The notes under the pieces: generated by a model
Told to the model about the DNA's origin: nothing
The model's database searches: none
The model's input: only the letters and a program-made list of their open reading frames with translations
Program-made: the position numbers and the translations under genes
Origin: JBFMFH01 sp040752275
GTDB lineage: Bacteria > Acidobacteriota > Vicinamibacteria > Vicinamibacterales > JAKQTR01
Assembly: GCA_040752275.1 (NCBI GenBank)
Contig: JBFMFH010000010.1
Location: forward strand, 5,682 to 69,681
Length of the DNA: 64,000 bases
Direction of reading: 5' to 3'
Shown here: piece by piece, positions 48,282 through 56,468 of the stretch
How the letters are laid out: every line of letters starts with the position of its first letter
Position numbering within the stretch: position 1 is the stretch's first letter

Positions 48282-48878
48282 TCACTTCCCGTACATCGCC
48301 TTCACGACCTCCCCGAAGTCGACCGCATCGTCGATGAACGTGAGCGGGGCGCCCGTCTTCCTCGAAATCGCGTCGAACCGCCCGTCCGCGTTGCCGTCCT
48401 TCTTGACCACGAGGGAGCCGGCGTACGGCGCGATGGCGTCGATGCACCGCTCGTCCGCGCCGCCGGGCTTCCCTCGCCGCGTCTTGCCCTCGAGCAGCAC
48501 CACGACGATCTGCAGCTTGAGCGTCCTCGCTTCGGCCATCATCGCGTTCAGGCGGTCGATCTCCTGGTCGATCGTGATGCCGGAGGCGCCGAGCCCTTTG
48601 GCTGTGGAGCCAAGCACCACCATCAGCGTTCTGTACGGCTTGGCCCTGAGATCCGCCGGCTGCGGCTCGGCGTTGTAGTCGAAATCGGTCACCACCCCCG
48701 TCCGCTGCAGGAGGAGGCGGGCCATCTTGGCGCCCGGACCCTGCCCGGCGTTGGTAATCAGCAACGGGACCTGGCCCTTGACTGGCGGAGCGCCGGAAAC
48801 CGACCCGTGCACGGTCGGTGCCGTCGCGAGCACCGCCACCACCACCACCATCATCCCCATCCACGTGTTGCGCCTCAT
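48282..48878 (-). CDS. Exported DUF6305 protein
   Basis: A 198-residue secreted protein. Signal peptide in WMGMMVVVVAVLATAPTVHGS. The single domain has VPLLITNAGQGPGAKMARLLLQRTG, then TLMVVLGSTAKGLGASGITIDQEIDR, IVVVLLEGKTRRG and KKDGNADGRFDAISRKTGAPLTFID. I recognise this as DUF6305, a Rossmann-like fold of unknown role. The GQGPGA and GSTAKGLGA loops look like phosphate- or carboxylate-binding turns. AGGAGA precedes ATG 48878. It sits 58 nt after the PgsW-like gene and one base before the permease, the tightest spacing in the operon. Confidence 0.8.
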   Translation of the reverse strand: MRRNTWMGMMVVVVAVLATAPTVHGSVSGAPPVKGQVPLLITNAGQGPGAKMARLLLQRTGVVTDFDYNAEPQPADLRAKPYRTLMVVLGSTAKGLGASGITIDQEIDRLNAMMAEARTLKLQIVVVLLEGKTRRGKPGGADERCIDAIAPYAGSLVVKKDGNADGRFDAISRKTGAPLTFIDDAVDFGEVVKAMYGK

Positions 48879-48936
48879 CACATCTCTCCTGTGCTGTGTC
48901 TCGATCACCGCCGGGACGAGCTTCTGGACGGCCCAG

Positions 48937-49941
48937 TCAGTCGTGCATGTCCCGCCTCGTACCCGCCAGCGGCAGCGGTGCCGGGTCGAACGGCACACCG
49001 TTGTCGCGCGCCAAGCCGCGCACGTGCAGCAGGTGGACGACCGCCACACCCCGCGCTGCAAACTCGAACACCAGCCCTCGGGTCGGCGATGCCGGGATGG
49101 CCGGCACCTCCCGCACGAGGCCGTTCGGGAGGTCCAGTGAGGCGGGCGTGTTGCCGAAGCTGGCCGAGGCGCCGCCGATGTTCACGAAGCACCGGATCGG
49201 CCTCCCGCGGCTGGCTGCGGCGTAGATCGACAGGCGCCGCTCGATGCTCTCAGCGAGCGAAGCCGCGTCGATGACGGGCAGGCCGCTCCGGCGGGCTTCG
49301 GCCGCGAGCATCGTCCCGTCCTCGTCGAAGAGCACGCCGGCACCACGGTCTTCATGGCCGCCCGGCGAGACGGCGGCGAGTTCGTACGGCAGGAGCCCTT
49401 CCGTCCGGAGATGCGACAGCATCTCCACGAAGGTGAAGCCCGGGAGGTTGGCCCCATACATCGACGATCCGATCGAGTAGATCACGATCGGCTCCAGTTC
49501 CAGGGCACGCGCGGCAGACAGCGTCGCCAGCAGAAGGGCCGGGAACGACCCGCTGGCCCCCACCCCCACCACGTCTCCGCGGCCGAGACCGGCCTCGCGG
49601 AAGTACCGCACCATCACGGCGGCGAACGCCGGATTTGTCGTCGTCCGCTTGGTCTCGACGTCGCCGAGCGAGGTCGTCAACGGGGTGAATTCGTCGCCGA
49701 TGATGCCAGTCTCGTTCGGATCGAGCGCGGGGTCGATCGGCCGGCCGAGCGACAGCCGAAGCGCTCTGATCGCGTCGAGGGATCGGGCCATCACCTCGGC
49801 GGCGAGGGCTTCGCCGGCAACGGCGCCTCGCACATCCGGACGCACGGCGGCCGCCTGTACGTGCACCGTATCGCTATGGGTGGCGACAGGCACGCACAAC
49901 GAGAGGACGAGCCAGAGGGTTCGGCAGGAGCACTGGCGCAT
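48937..49941 (-). CDS. PgsW-like poly-gamma-glutamate system protein
   Basis: A 334-residue exported protein. Signal peptide LWLVLSLCVPVATHS; then RSLDAIRALRLSLGRPIDP, NETGIIGDEFTPLTTSLGDVETKRTTTNPAFAAVMVRYF. GRGDVVGVGASGSFPALLLATLSAARAL, IVIYSIGSSMYGANLPGFTFVEM and CFVNIGGASASFGN follow. This matches the poly-gamma-glutamate system protein family (PgsW) as I remember it. The GASGSFPAL segment looks like a serine-hydrolase nucleophile elbow, and the family role is unproven. No PgsB, PgsC or PgsA genes are in the window. It is the first gene of the operon and is divergent from a penicillin-acylase gene. Confidence 0.8.
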   Translation of the reverse strand: MRQCSCRTLWLVLSLCVPVATHSDTVHVQAAAVRPDVRGAVAGEALAAEVMARSLDAIRALRLSLGRPIDPALDPNETGIIGDEFTPLTTSLGDVETKRTTTNPAFAAVMVRYFREAGLGRGDVVGVGASGSFPALLLATLSAARALELEPIVIYSIGSSMYGANLPGFTFVEMLSHLRTEGLLPYELAAVSPGGHEDRGAGVLFDEDGTMLAAEARRSGLPVIDAASLAESIERRLSIYAAASRGRPIRCFVNIGGASASFGNTPASLDLPNGLVREVPAIPASPTRGLVFEFAARGVAVVHLLHVRGLARDNGVPFDPAPLPLAGTRRDMHD

Positions 49942-49984
49942 GCGACGGTAGCAGTTCGGGGGGCTGCCGACACGGCCGCCGCGT

Positions 49985-50099
49985 TATCTTACCCGAAAAC
50001 GAGGCCGGCCCCGGCGGCCCTCGAACCCGCCACCGCGCGCTCCGCTGTCCAGTCCGCGCGGCGCGCCGGGCACGCCAAGCTGGATTCCCGGGTAAGATA
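49985..50099. promoter_or_regulatory. Divergent promoter region bounded by an 11-bp inverted repeat
   Basis: TATCTTACCCG at 49985-49995 is the exact inverse of CGGGTAAGATA at 50089-50099. Each arm places TAAGAT in the -10 position of one of the two divergent transcripts: the PgsW operon leftward and the acylase rightward. The 93 bases between are GC-rich. The symmetry suggests both promoters respond to one regulator or share an upstream element. Confidence 0.55.
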
Positions 50100-50114
50100 G
50101 TGCCCCAGTTCATC

Positions 50115-52595
50115 ATGGCTTCGACCATCCCTCTCCCGCCGCGGCCGAAACGCCACTGGTTTCGGCGGTTCGTGTTGTTGCTCTTCGGCATCGTGATTGT
50201 CGTCTCGGCGTTCGCGTTCTGGCGGCTGCGTGCACCGTTGCCAACGGTGAGCGGTACGGAACGGGTCGACGGCCTTCGGGCGAAGGTCGAGATCATCCGC
50301 GACGTGGACGGCGTGCCGCACATCCGGGCCTCGAGCGAAGCCGATGCGCTCTACGCCCTGGGATACGTGCATGCCCAGGAGCGTCTGTGGCAGATGGAGT
50401 TCCAGCGGCGCGTCGCACAGGGCCGGCTGTCCGAGTTTGCCGGACCCGAGACGTTGCGCGCCGATCGACTGCTGAGGACGGTCGGGCTGGCCCGGGCCGC
50501 CCAGACGGCGTGGCACAAGCTCGATGCGGGGACGCGCGCCCTCATCGAGGCGTACGTGGCAGGGATCAACGGGTTCCTCGCCACCCATCGTGGCGGCGGT
50601 CTGCCTGTCGAGTTCGCCTTGCTGAGGGTGTCACCAGAGCCGTGGCGGGGCGAGGATGTGCTCGCGTGGCACAAGGCCATGGCCTGGTCGCTCAGTCAGA
50701 ACTGGTCGCAGGAACTACTGCGGGTCCGGCTCTCGGCTCGAATCGGCGACGAAGCCGCCAACGAGTTGATGCCGGCCTACACCCGCAACGGCCCCATCGT
50801 CCTGCCCCCCGACGCCCAGCGCGGGCCGGCGCGCACCCTGCCGGTCCCGGTCCAGCCGATGACGCCGGAACCCAGGCCGCCGGCCCCGGGGGCCGACGCG
50901 AAGGGGCCGGCACTCCTCGCCGATCTCGAGGGTCTCGCTGAGCTTGCCGCATCCCTGCCCTACGGACCCGTTCCCGGGGGCGGCAGCAACAACTGGGTCG
51001 TGTCGGGTGTGCGGAGCGTGACCGGGAGGCCCCTGCTCGCCAACGATCCGCACCTGGCCGGCCAGGCGCCCGCCGTGTGGTACCTCGCCCATATCACCGG
51101 CGGCGGACTCGACGTCATCGGGGCCAGCCTGCCGGGGACGCCCGGGATCCTCGTCGGCCACAACCGGCACATCGCGTGGGGCATCACGGCGATGCTCGCC
51201 GATGTACAGGATCTCTACGTCGAGCGTGTCAATGCCCGCGATCAGGTCGAGTACAACGGCGCCTGGGAACAGATGACGATCGTGCGCGAAGTCATCAAGG
51301 TGCGCGGCGAGGACGACGTGCCAATCAGGATTCGGGTGACCCGTCACGGCCCCATCATCTCGGATGCCCTCGAGAAGCCGCAGGCTGCGCTCGCGCTGCG
51401 GTGGACCGGCCTCGACGAAGACGACCCCACCGCCCGCGCGTTCCTCGGCGTCAACCTCGCGTCGACCTGGGCTGAGTTCGTGACGGCGCTGGCCCCCGTG
51501 CACGTGCCCACACTGAACTTCGTGTACGCCGATGTGGAGGGCAACATCGGGTACATCGGGCCCGGCGCCTTCCCGGTGCGCCTCAACCATGACGGCAGCC
51601 GCCCGCTCCCGGGCTGGACCAGTGAGTACGACTGGCGCGGGTACCTGCACGAGAGCGAATGGCCGACATCGCTGAACCCCGGCCGCGGGTTCATCGTGTC
51701 CGCCAACAACAAGGCCGTGCCGGACTCCTACTCCTTCAACCTAGGCACGAGCTGGGAGGCGCCGTACCGCGCGGCGCGCATCATCGAAATGCTGGAGGGC
51801 TCGAGCCGCCTCGCCGTCGAGGACATGGCGCGCATGCAGCGGGACGTGCGGTCGGCCCAGGCCCGCACCGTGCTGCCGTTCCTGCTGCGCGCGCGGCCCC
51901 TCGATGCAGCCAGCCGTGATGGGATGGACCGGTTGCAGGAGTGGGATGGCACGCTGAGCGGCGACAGCCCGGAGGCCGCGCTCTACGAGGCCTGGTACGA
52001 GGCGACCGTCCGCGGCTTGTTCGAGGACGACCTCGGGAGCGACCTGTTCGCGGAGTACGCGCCGGTCCGCTATGTCGTGGCCAAGGCGGTCGATGCCATC
52101 GCCCAGGCGGGAACCACGGCCTGGTGCGACGATGTGCGGACACCCGAACCGGAGACGTGCGACACGCTGCTGGGCCAGACCTTGCGCCAGGCCATCGCCG
52201 ACATGGGCGAACGACAGGGCACCGCCAACATCTCGAGGTGGCGGTGGGATGCCGTCAACGCCGCCCAGTTCCCCCACGATCCGTTCGACACCGTGCCTGC
52301 GCTCCGGTGGGCGTTCAGCCGGACGGTTCCCCGCGGGGGCGACGGATTCACCGTCACGCCGGTGATGCCGCTCCACAACAGGATCTTCGTCTCGTCGTAC
52401 CGGCAGGTCATCGATCTCGCCGCGCTCGACGCATCGCGCTTCGTCATCCCGATGGGCCAGTCCGGACATGTCTGGAGCCGTCGCTACGCGGACCTGCTCG
52501 AGAAGTGGGACAAGGTCGAGTATCTGCCGATGCGGTTCACCGCGGACGCCGTGGATGCGGCACTGGCGGAACGCCTGGTGCTCGAGCCGAACTGA
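50115..52595 (+). CDS. Penicillin-acylase-family (Ntn) amidohydrolase
   Basis: An 826-residue acylase precursor that self-cleaves into two chains. A hydrophobic segment at about 19-38 (FVLLLFGIVIVVSAFAFW) exports or anchors it. The alpha chain carries IIRDVDGVPHIRASSEADALYALGYVHAQERLWQME, and the autoprocessing site is VPGGGSNNWVVSG, with Ser291 as N-terminal nucleophile of the beta chain. Later come PLLANDPHLAGQAPAVWYLAHI and GHNRHIAWGIT, all typical. Relatives hydrolyse beta-lactams, acyl-homoserine lactones or other N-acyl amides. GTG 50100 is an alternative start. Its place divergent from the M14/PgsW operon suggests related N-acyl chemistry. Confidence 0.9.
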   Translation: MASTIPLPPRPKRHWFRRFVLLLFGIVIVVSAFAFWRLRAPLPTVSGTERVDGLRAKVEIIRDVDGVPHIRASSEADALYALGYVHAQERLWQMEFQRRVAQGRLSEFAGPETLRADRLLRTVGLARAAQTAWHKLDAGTRALIEAYVAGINGFLATHRGGGLPVEFALLRVSPEPWRGEDVLAWHKAMAWSLSQNWSQELLRVRLSARIGDEAANELMPAYTRNGPIVLPPDAQRGPARTLPVPVQPMTPEPRPPAPGADAKGPALLADLEGLAELAASLPYGPVPGGGSNNWVVSGVRSVTGRPLLANDPHLAGQAPAVWYLAHITGGGLDVIGASLPGTPGILVGHNRHIAWGITAMLADVQDLYVERVNARDQVEYNGAWEQMTIVREVIKVRGEDDVPIRIRVTRHGPIISDALEKPQAALALRWTGLDEDDPTARAFLGVNLASTWAEFVTALAPVHVPTLNFVYADVEGNIGYIGPGAFPVRLNHDGSRPLPGWTSEYDWRGYLHESEWPTSLNPGRGFIVSANNKAVPDSYSFNLGTSWEAPYRAARIIEMLEGSSRLAVEDMARMQRDVRSAQARTVLPFLLRARPLDAASRDGMDRLQEWDGTLSGDSPEAALYEAWYEATVRGLFEDDLGSDLFAEYAPVRYVVAKAVDAIAQAGTTAWCDDVRTPEPETCDTLLGQTLRQAIADMGERQGTANISRWRWDAVNAAQFPHDPFDTVPALRWAFSRTVPRGGDGFTVTPVMPLHNRIFVSSYRQVIDLAALDASRFVIPMGQSGHVWSRRYADLLEKWDKVEYLPMRFTADAVDAALAERLVLEPN

Positions 52596-52712
52596 CACGC
52601 CTGAGTCCTGGCTCGCGACACACCGGCCGGGGCGCACTCCAGGTGCACACTGCGAGGGCCGCCTGCTGGGCACGAGAAGGCGACCCGGCGGGTGGGGCCG
52701 AGGAGTTGTTCG

Positions 52713-53900
52713 ATGTCCACTGATGATCGCCGACCTGGCATCCACACGACCGCCATCCATGCCGGAGAATCGCCGGATCCCGTCACCGGCGCGCTCGTGC
52801 CGCCCATCCAACTCGCTACGACGTTTCACCTGGGCACGGCCGAGCAGGGGGCCGAGATCTTCGCCGGACAGAGGGAGGCGTTCGTCTACAGCCGGTGGGC
52901 GAATCCGACGGTGTCGACTTTCGAGCGCAAGGCAGCTGCACTGGAGCGCGGCGAGGCCGCTGTCGCGACCGCGAGCGGGATGGCGGCTATTGCGTCGGCC
53001 ATCCTCACCGTCGTGAAGTCTGGCGACCACATCGTCTCTGCCAAGGCCATCTACCCGAGCACCGTTCACCTGATGAACACGCAACTCGGGCCGCTCGGTG
53101 TCGACACGACCTTTGTCGACGCGACCGATCCGGCGAACGTACAGGCGGCTATCAGGCCGAACACACGCCTGATCTACCTCGAAACACCCGGGAACCCCAC
53201 GCTCGCGTTGTGCGATCTCGCCGCGATCGGCGCGATGGCATGCAAAGCGGGCATCACGACCATCTGCGACAACACGTTCGCCTCGCCCGTGAACCAGCGC
53301 CCGCTCGAGCTCGGGATCGACGTCGTCATCCACAGTGCGACGAAGTACTTCTGCGGGCACGGAGACGCCGTCGGCGGCCTCGTCGTCGGCCGCCGCGACT
53401 TCATCCAGCGCTGCCTGACGGAGCCCGTGCGCTACTACGGCGGAATCATGGCTCCATTCACGGCCTACCTGATGCTCCGCGGCACGGCCACGATGCCGCT
53501 TCGGGTCGAGCGGCACAACGCCAACGCGGCGCGCCTCGCGCAGTGGCTCGAGACACACCCGGCCGTCGCGTGGGTCAGCTATCCGGGTCTGCCCTCCCAT
53601 CCGCAGCACGAACTGGCAAAGCGGCAGATGCCCGGCGGCTTCGGCGGAATGGTCTGCTTCGACCTCAAGGGAGGCGTGGAGGCCGGCGCTCGCCTGCAGA
53701 ACGCGGTGCGCGTGTGCACGCTGGCGGTGAGCCTCGGCGACACCCGTTCGCTCATCACACACCCAGCATCCACAACGCACAGCGTGGTGTCGCGCGAGGC
53801 GCGCCTCGCGCAGGGCGTCACCGACGGCCTCGTGCGCCTCTCCGTTGGGCTCGAGGACGTCGAGGACCTGATTGAGGACTTGGACCAGGGGCTGAGGTAG
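52713..53900 (+). CDS. Cys/Met-metabolism PLP enzyme (cystathionine gamma-synthase/methionine gamma-lyase family)
   Basis: A 395-residue fold-type I PLP enzyme. The cofactor Lys211 is in VIHSATKYFCGHGDAVGG, the ring-stacking Asp186 in TTICDNTFASP, and phosphate-binding YSRWANPT contains Arg62. IHTTAIHAGESPDP and SLGDTRSLITHPASTTH complete the family signature. Whether it makes cystathionine, lyses it or splits methionine cannot be fixed from motifs: the residue after K, Tyr-Phe, and Cys in KYFCGH do not settle it. GAGGAG lies seven bases before ATG 52713. It stands alone after the acylase gene. Confidence 0.9.
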   Translation: MSTDDRRPGIHTTAIHAGESPDPVTGALVPPIQLATTFHLGTAEQGAEIFAGQREAFVYSRWANPTVSTFERKAAALERGEAAVATASGMAAIASAILTVVKSGDHIVSAKAIYPSTVHLMNTQLGPLGVDTTFVDATDPANVQAAIRPNTRLIYLETPGNPTLALCDLAAIGAMACKAGITTICDNTFASPVNQRPLELGIDVVIHSATKYFCGHGDAVGGLVVGRRDFIQRCLTEPVRYYGGIMAPFTAYLMLRGTATMPLRVERHNANAARLAQWLETHPAVAWVSYPGLPSHPQHELAKRQMPGGFGGMVCFDLKGGVEAGARLQNAVRVCTLAVSLGDTRSLITHPASTTHSVVSREARLAQGVTDGLVRLSVGLEDVEDLIEDLDQGLR

Positions 53901-53999
53901 GGGGCAGAAGTATTCACCCCAGCGCTCAACACGCACGGCTCGGTACACAGCCCGACGCCCTAGACCCGGAACTCGAGGGTCGATGCTCAGATGCACTTG

Positions 54000-54018
54000 T
54001 GTTGATATACTATCCACA
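54000..54018. promoter_or_regulatory. Operator and -10 box of the toxin-antitoxin operon
   Basis: TGTTGATA-TAC-TATCCACA is a 19-bp inverted repeat with one mismatched pair. It contains TATACT (54006-54011) and ends on the A of the antitoxin ATG. Binding here would block the promoter and the start region, and the transcript would be practically leaderless. Confidence 0.6.
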
Positions 54019-54251
54019 TGAAACCTATACAGGTCATGTTCGACGAGCACCTGCTCCGCCAGCTCGACGCGGACGCCGAGGTGCAGCGGGACGGCCGGTC
54101 GGCCGTGCTCCGGCGGGCCGCAGCCGAGTATCTGCGTCGTCGTCGAAGCCGGCGGATCAAGGCGGCGTACGAATCCGCCTACGGCTCGGGTGAAGGGCTG
54201 GGCGACGAGTTTTCGGGCTGGGTCCGGGAGGGTTCATGGCCCGAGGAGTGA
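54018..54251 (+). CDS. Ribbon-helix-helix antitoxin
   Basis: A 77-residue MazE/CopG-type antitoxin. The N-terminal RHH is KPIQVMFDEHLLRQLDADAEVQRDGRSAVLRRAAAEYLRRRR, with the beta strand at residues 2-8 and two helices. The tail (AYGSGEGLGDEFSGWVREGSWPEE) is acidic and unstructured, the usual toxin-neutralising arm. It overlaps the toxin gene by 16 nt. No Shine-Dalgarno sequence is visible, which fits a leaderless transcript from the -10 just upstream. It should repress its own operon through the inverted repeat at 54000-54018. Confidence 0.88.
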   Translation: MKPIQVMFDEHLLRQLDADAEVQRDGRSAVLRRAAAEYLRRRRSRRIKAAYESAYGSGEGLGDEFSGWVREGSWPEE

Positions 54252-54565
54252 ACCGGGGTGAGATCTGGATGTATCAGTTCTCTGCCCCCGACAAGCGCCG
54301 TCCTGTCCTCGTTCTCAGCAGGCAGGACGTCATCGGCCTGCTGCACACCGTCATGGTGGCCCCCGTCACCTCGGTGATTCGGGGTGCGCCGAGCGAAGTG
54401 GTCATCGGAGTCGATGAGGGGCTGAAGACCCAGTCGGCGGTCAATCTGGATCACGTCCAAACGGTCGAGCGGAGCCGCCTCGAACGCTTCGTCGGGCATC
54501 TGTCGCCCGCCACCATGCGGAGGGTCTGCCGCGCCCTGGCCATCGCCGTCGGCTGTGACGAGTGA
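54236..54565 (+). CDS. MazF/PemK-family mRNA interferase toxin
   Basis: A 109-residue endoribonuclease toxin. Family landmarks are VNRGEIWMYQF, the RRPVLVLSRQD strand with the catalytic-loop Arg, APVTSVIRGAPSEVVI, LKTQSAVNLDHVQTV and LERFVGHLSPATMRRVCRALAIAVG. MazF toxins cut specific mRNA triplets to heptamers and slow growth; the cleavage motif cannot be read. It overlaps the antitoxin, giving coupled translation, and GAGG inside the antitoxin end acts as its ribosome site. guaA starts 28 nt after its stop. Confidence 0.9.
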   Translation: MARGVNRGEIWMYQFSAPDKRRPVLVLSRQDVIGLLHTVMVAPVTSVIRGAPSEVVIGVDEGLKTQSAVNLDHVQTVERSRLERFVGHLSPATMRRVCRALAIAVGCDE

Positions 54566-54576
54566 AGGGCTCGGTG

Positions 54577-54582
54577 TAAGAT
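54577..54582 (+). promoter_or_regulatory. Possible -10 box of guaA
   Basis: TAAGAT eleven bases before the ATG, in the same G-T-AAGAT context as both arms of the inverted repeat at 49985-50099. It would give a leader of only about five bases. Confidence 0.4.
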
Positions 54583-54593
54583 TCCCGACTGAC

Positions 54594-56414
54594 ATGACCC
54601 ACGACGCCGTCGCCGTGATCGACTTCGGAGGCCAGTACGCCCACCTAATTGCCACGAAGATCCGCCGCCTGCACGTGTTGGCAGAGATCCGGCAGCCCGA
54701 GGACCCGATCGAGGCATTCCAGCCGTACAAGGGCATCATCCTGTCGGGCAGTCCGAGTCTCTCGGCCTTCGGCGAGGACTCCGCCTACAACAAGGCCATC
54801 TACGACCTCGACCTCCCTATCCTCGGCTTCTGCTTCGGGCACCAGGAGATCGCCAAGCACTACGGTGGCACCATCGTCCACGGGGGGCGCGAATGGGGCC
54901 CGGCCGACCTGCACATCGTTGGAGAATGTCCCCTGTTCAAGGGACTGGCGAAGACCGAGCGTGTCTGGATGAGCCACTTCGACTCGGTCACGAGCGTCGG
55001 CCCGGGGTTCGAAGAGATGGGCTATACCTCGATCGGCGAGGGCGGGCCTGTCCATCGCTTCGCGGCCATCGGATCGAACGCGCGCCGGCGCTACGGATTC
55101 CAGTACCACCCGGAAGTCGACGACACGGTCCACGGCCGCGAGATGATCGCGAACTTCGTGTTCGAGATCTGCGGTTGCCGGCCGTCCTGGACGATGGAGC
55201 GGTACATCGACGAGCAGATCGAGAAGATGCGCCGGCAGGTCGGCGACCAGTCGGTGTTCCTGCTCGCCTCCGGCGGCGTCGACTCGACGGTCGCCGCCCG
55301 GGTGCTCGGCATGGCACTTGGTCCCGACCGGCTGCACCTGCTCCACATCGACAACGGCCTGATGCGCAAGGACGAGAGCCGCGAGGTCCTCGGGATGTTG
55401 GGGCAGTTCGGGCTCGATTGCAACCTGCACTTCGTCGACGCCAGCGACGTCTTCCTATCGGCTCTCGAAGGTCTGGTCGATCCTGAGGCGAAGCGCACGG
55501 CGATCGGCAACACGTTCGTCGGGGTCTTCGAACGCGAGGCGGAGGCACTCGGCATCGAACACCACCTGCTCGGCCAGGGCACCATCTATCCGGACACCAT
55601 CGAAACCGGCGGGACGAGACGAGCCGACACGATCAAGACCCACCACAACCGCGTGCCGGTCATCGAGCGCCTGATCGAACGCGGCCGTGTTGTCGAACCG
55701 CTGGCCGATCTTTACAAGGTCGAAGTGCGCGAACTCGGCGAGAGGCTCGGACTTCCCCGCGACCTCGTCTGGCGCCACCCGTTCCCTGGGCCGGGTCTCG
55801 GCATCAGACTGCTCTGCTCGACAGGCGTCGAGGCGCGCGAGGGCCTCGATGAGGTGGAGCCGAAGCTGACCGCCGTGGCGGCCCGATTCGGCGTCGCGGC
55901 GATGGCGCTGCCGATCAAGTCGGTGGGCGTCAAGGCGGACCTCCGATCGTACGAGCACCCGGTCATCGTCAGCGGCGAGGCGCCGTGGCCGGCGCTACTC
56001 GAACTGGCCGCCACGATCTTCAAGGAGGTTCCGGGCATCAACCGTTGCATCTGGAACCTGGGGCCGGTTGCGCCCTCCCGTGTCACGCCGGTGTCGGCCA
56101 CGGTCACCCGGGCGCGACTGGACCTGCTGCGCGAAGCGGATCACATCGTCATGCAGGGACTCCGCAGGCATGGCATCTACGGCGATATCTGGCAGTGCCC
56201 GACCGTTCTCGTGCCGGTGAGCGTCGACGGCGCCGGTTACGAGTTCGTCATCGTGCGGCCCATCCACTCAGAGCGGGCCATGACGGCGACACCGGCGCAG
56301 CTGCCTGCCGCGCTGTTGACCGAACTGCGGCAGCAGATCCTCGCGCTGCCGGAGGTGAGCGGGCTGGCGCTCGACATGACAACGAAACCGCCGGGCACGA
56401 TTGAGTGGGAGTGA
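54594..56414 (+). CDS. guaA: GMP synthase (glutamine-hydrolysing), eukaryote-like long form
   Basis: Converts XMP to GMP with glutamine and ATP. The 606 residues hold a class I glutaminase with Cys80 in GFCFGHQE and His172/Glu174 in FQYHPEV. The ATP-pyrophosphatase P-loop is ASGGVDST (225-232), followed by GQGTIYPDTIE and HPFPGPGLGIRLL. The end KPPGTIEWE is the XMP-binding C-terminus. E. coli GuaA is 525 residues; the extra ~85-100 lie at about 409-508 in the dimerization domain (LPIKSVGVKADLRSY, GINRCIWNLGP). The same insert type is known from human GMPS. The glutaminase loop SGSPSLSAFGED also differs from the common SGGPxSVY. Confidence 0.96.
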   Translation: MTHDAVAVIDFGGQYAHLIATKIRRLHVLAEIRQPEDPIEAFQPYKGIILSGSPSLSAFGEDSAYNKAIYDLDLPILGFCFGHQEIAKHYGGTIVHGGREWGPADLHIVGECPLFKGLAKTERVWMSHFDSVTSVGPGFEEMGYTSIGEGGPVHRFAAIGSNARRRYGFQYHPEVDDTVHGREMIANFVFEICGCRPSWTMERYIDEQIEKMRRQVGDQSVFLLASGGVDSTVAARVLGMALGPDRLHLLHIDNGLMRKDESREVLGMLGQFGLDCNLHFVDASDVFLSALEGLVDPEAKRTAIGNTFVGVFEREAEALGIEHHLLGQGTIYPDTIETGGTRRADTIKTHHNRVPVIERLIERGRVVEPLADLYKVEVRELGERLGLPRDLVWRHPFPGPGLGIRLLCSTGVEAREGLDEVEPKLTAVAARFGVAAMALPIKSVGVKADLRSYEHPVIVSGEAPWPALLELAATIFKEVPGINRCIWNLGPVAPSRVTPVSATVTRARLDLLREADHIVMQGLRRHGIYGDIWQCPTVLVPVSVDGAGYEFVIVRPIHSERAMTATPAQLPAALLTELRQQILALPEVSGLALDMTTKPPGTIEWE

Positions 56415-56419
56415 GAACC

Positions 56420-56452
56420 GGGATTCGGGATTCGGGGTCGGGAATCGATTCG
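56420..56452. repeat. Short GGGATTC heptad pair
   Basis: GGGATTC occurs twice in tandem at 56420-56433, followed by GGGG and an inverted GAATC. It is the same unit as the eight-copy array at 38414-38469 and lies directly after guaA. Confidence 0.6.
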
Positions 56453-56468
56453 GTCACGGGAGGGCGAC

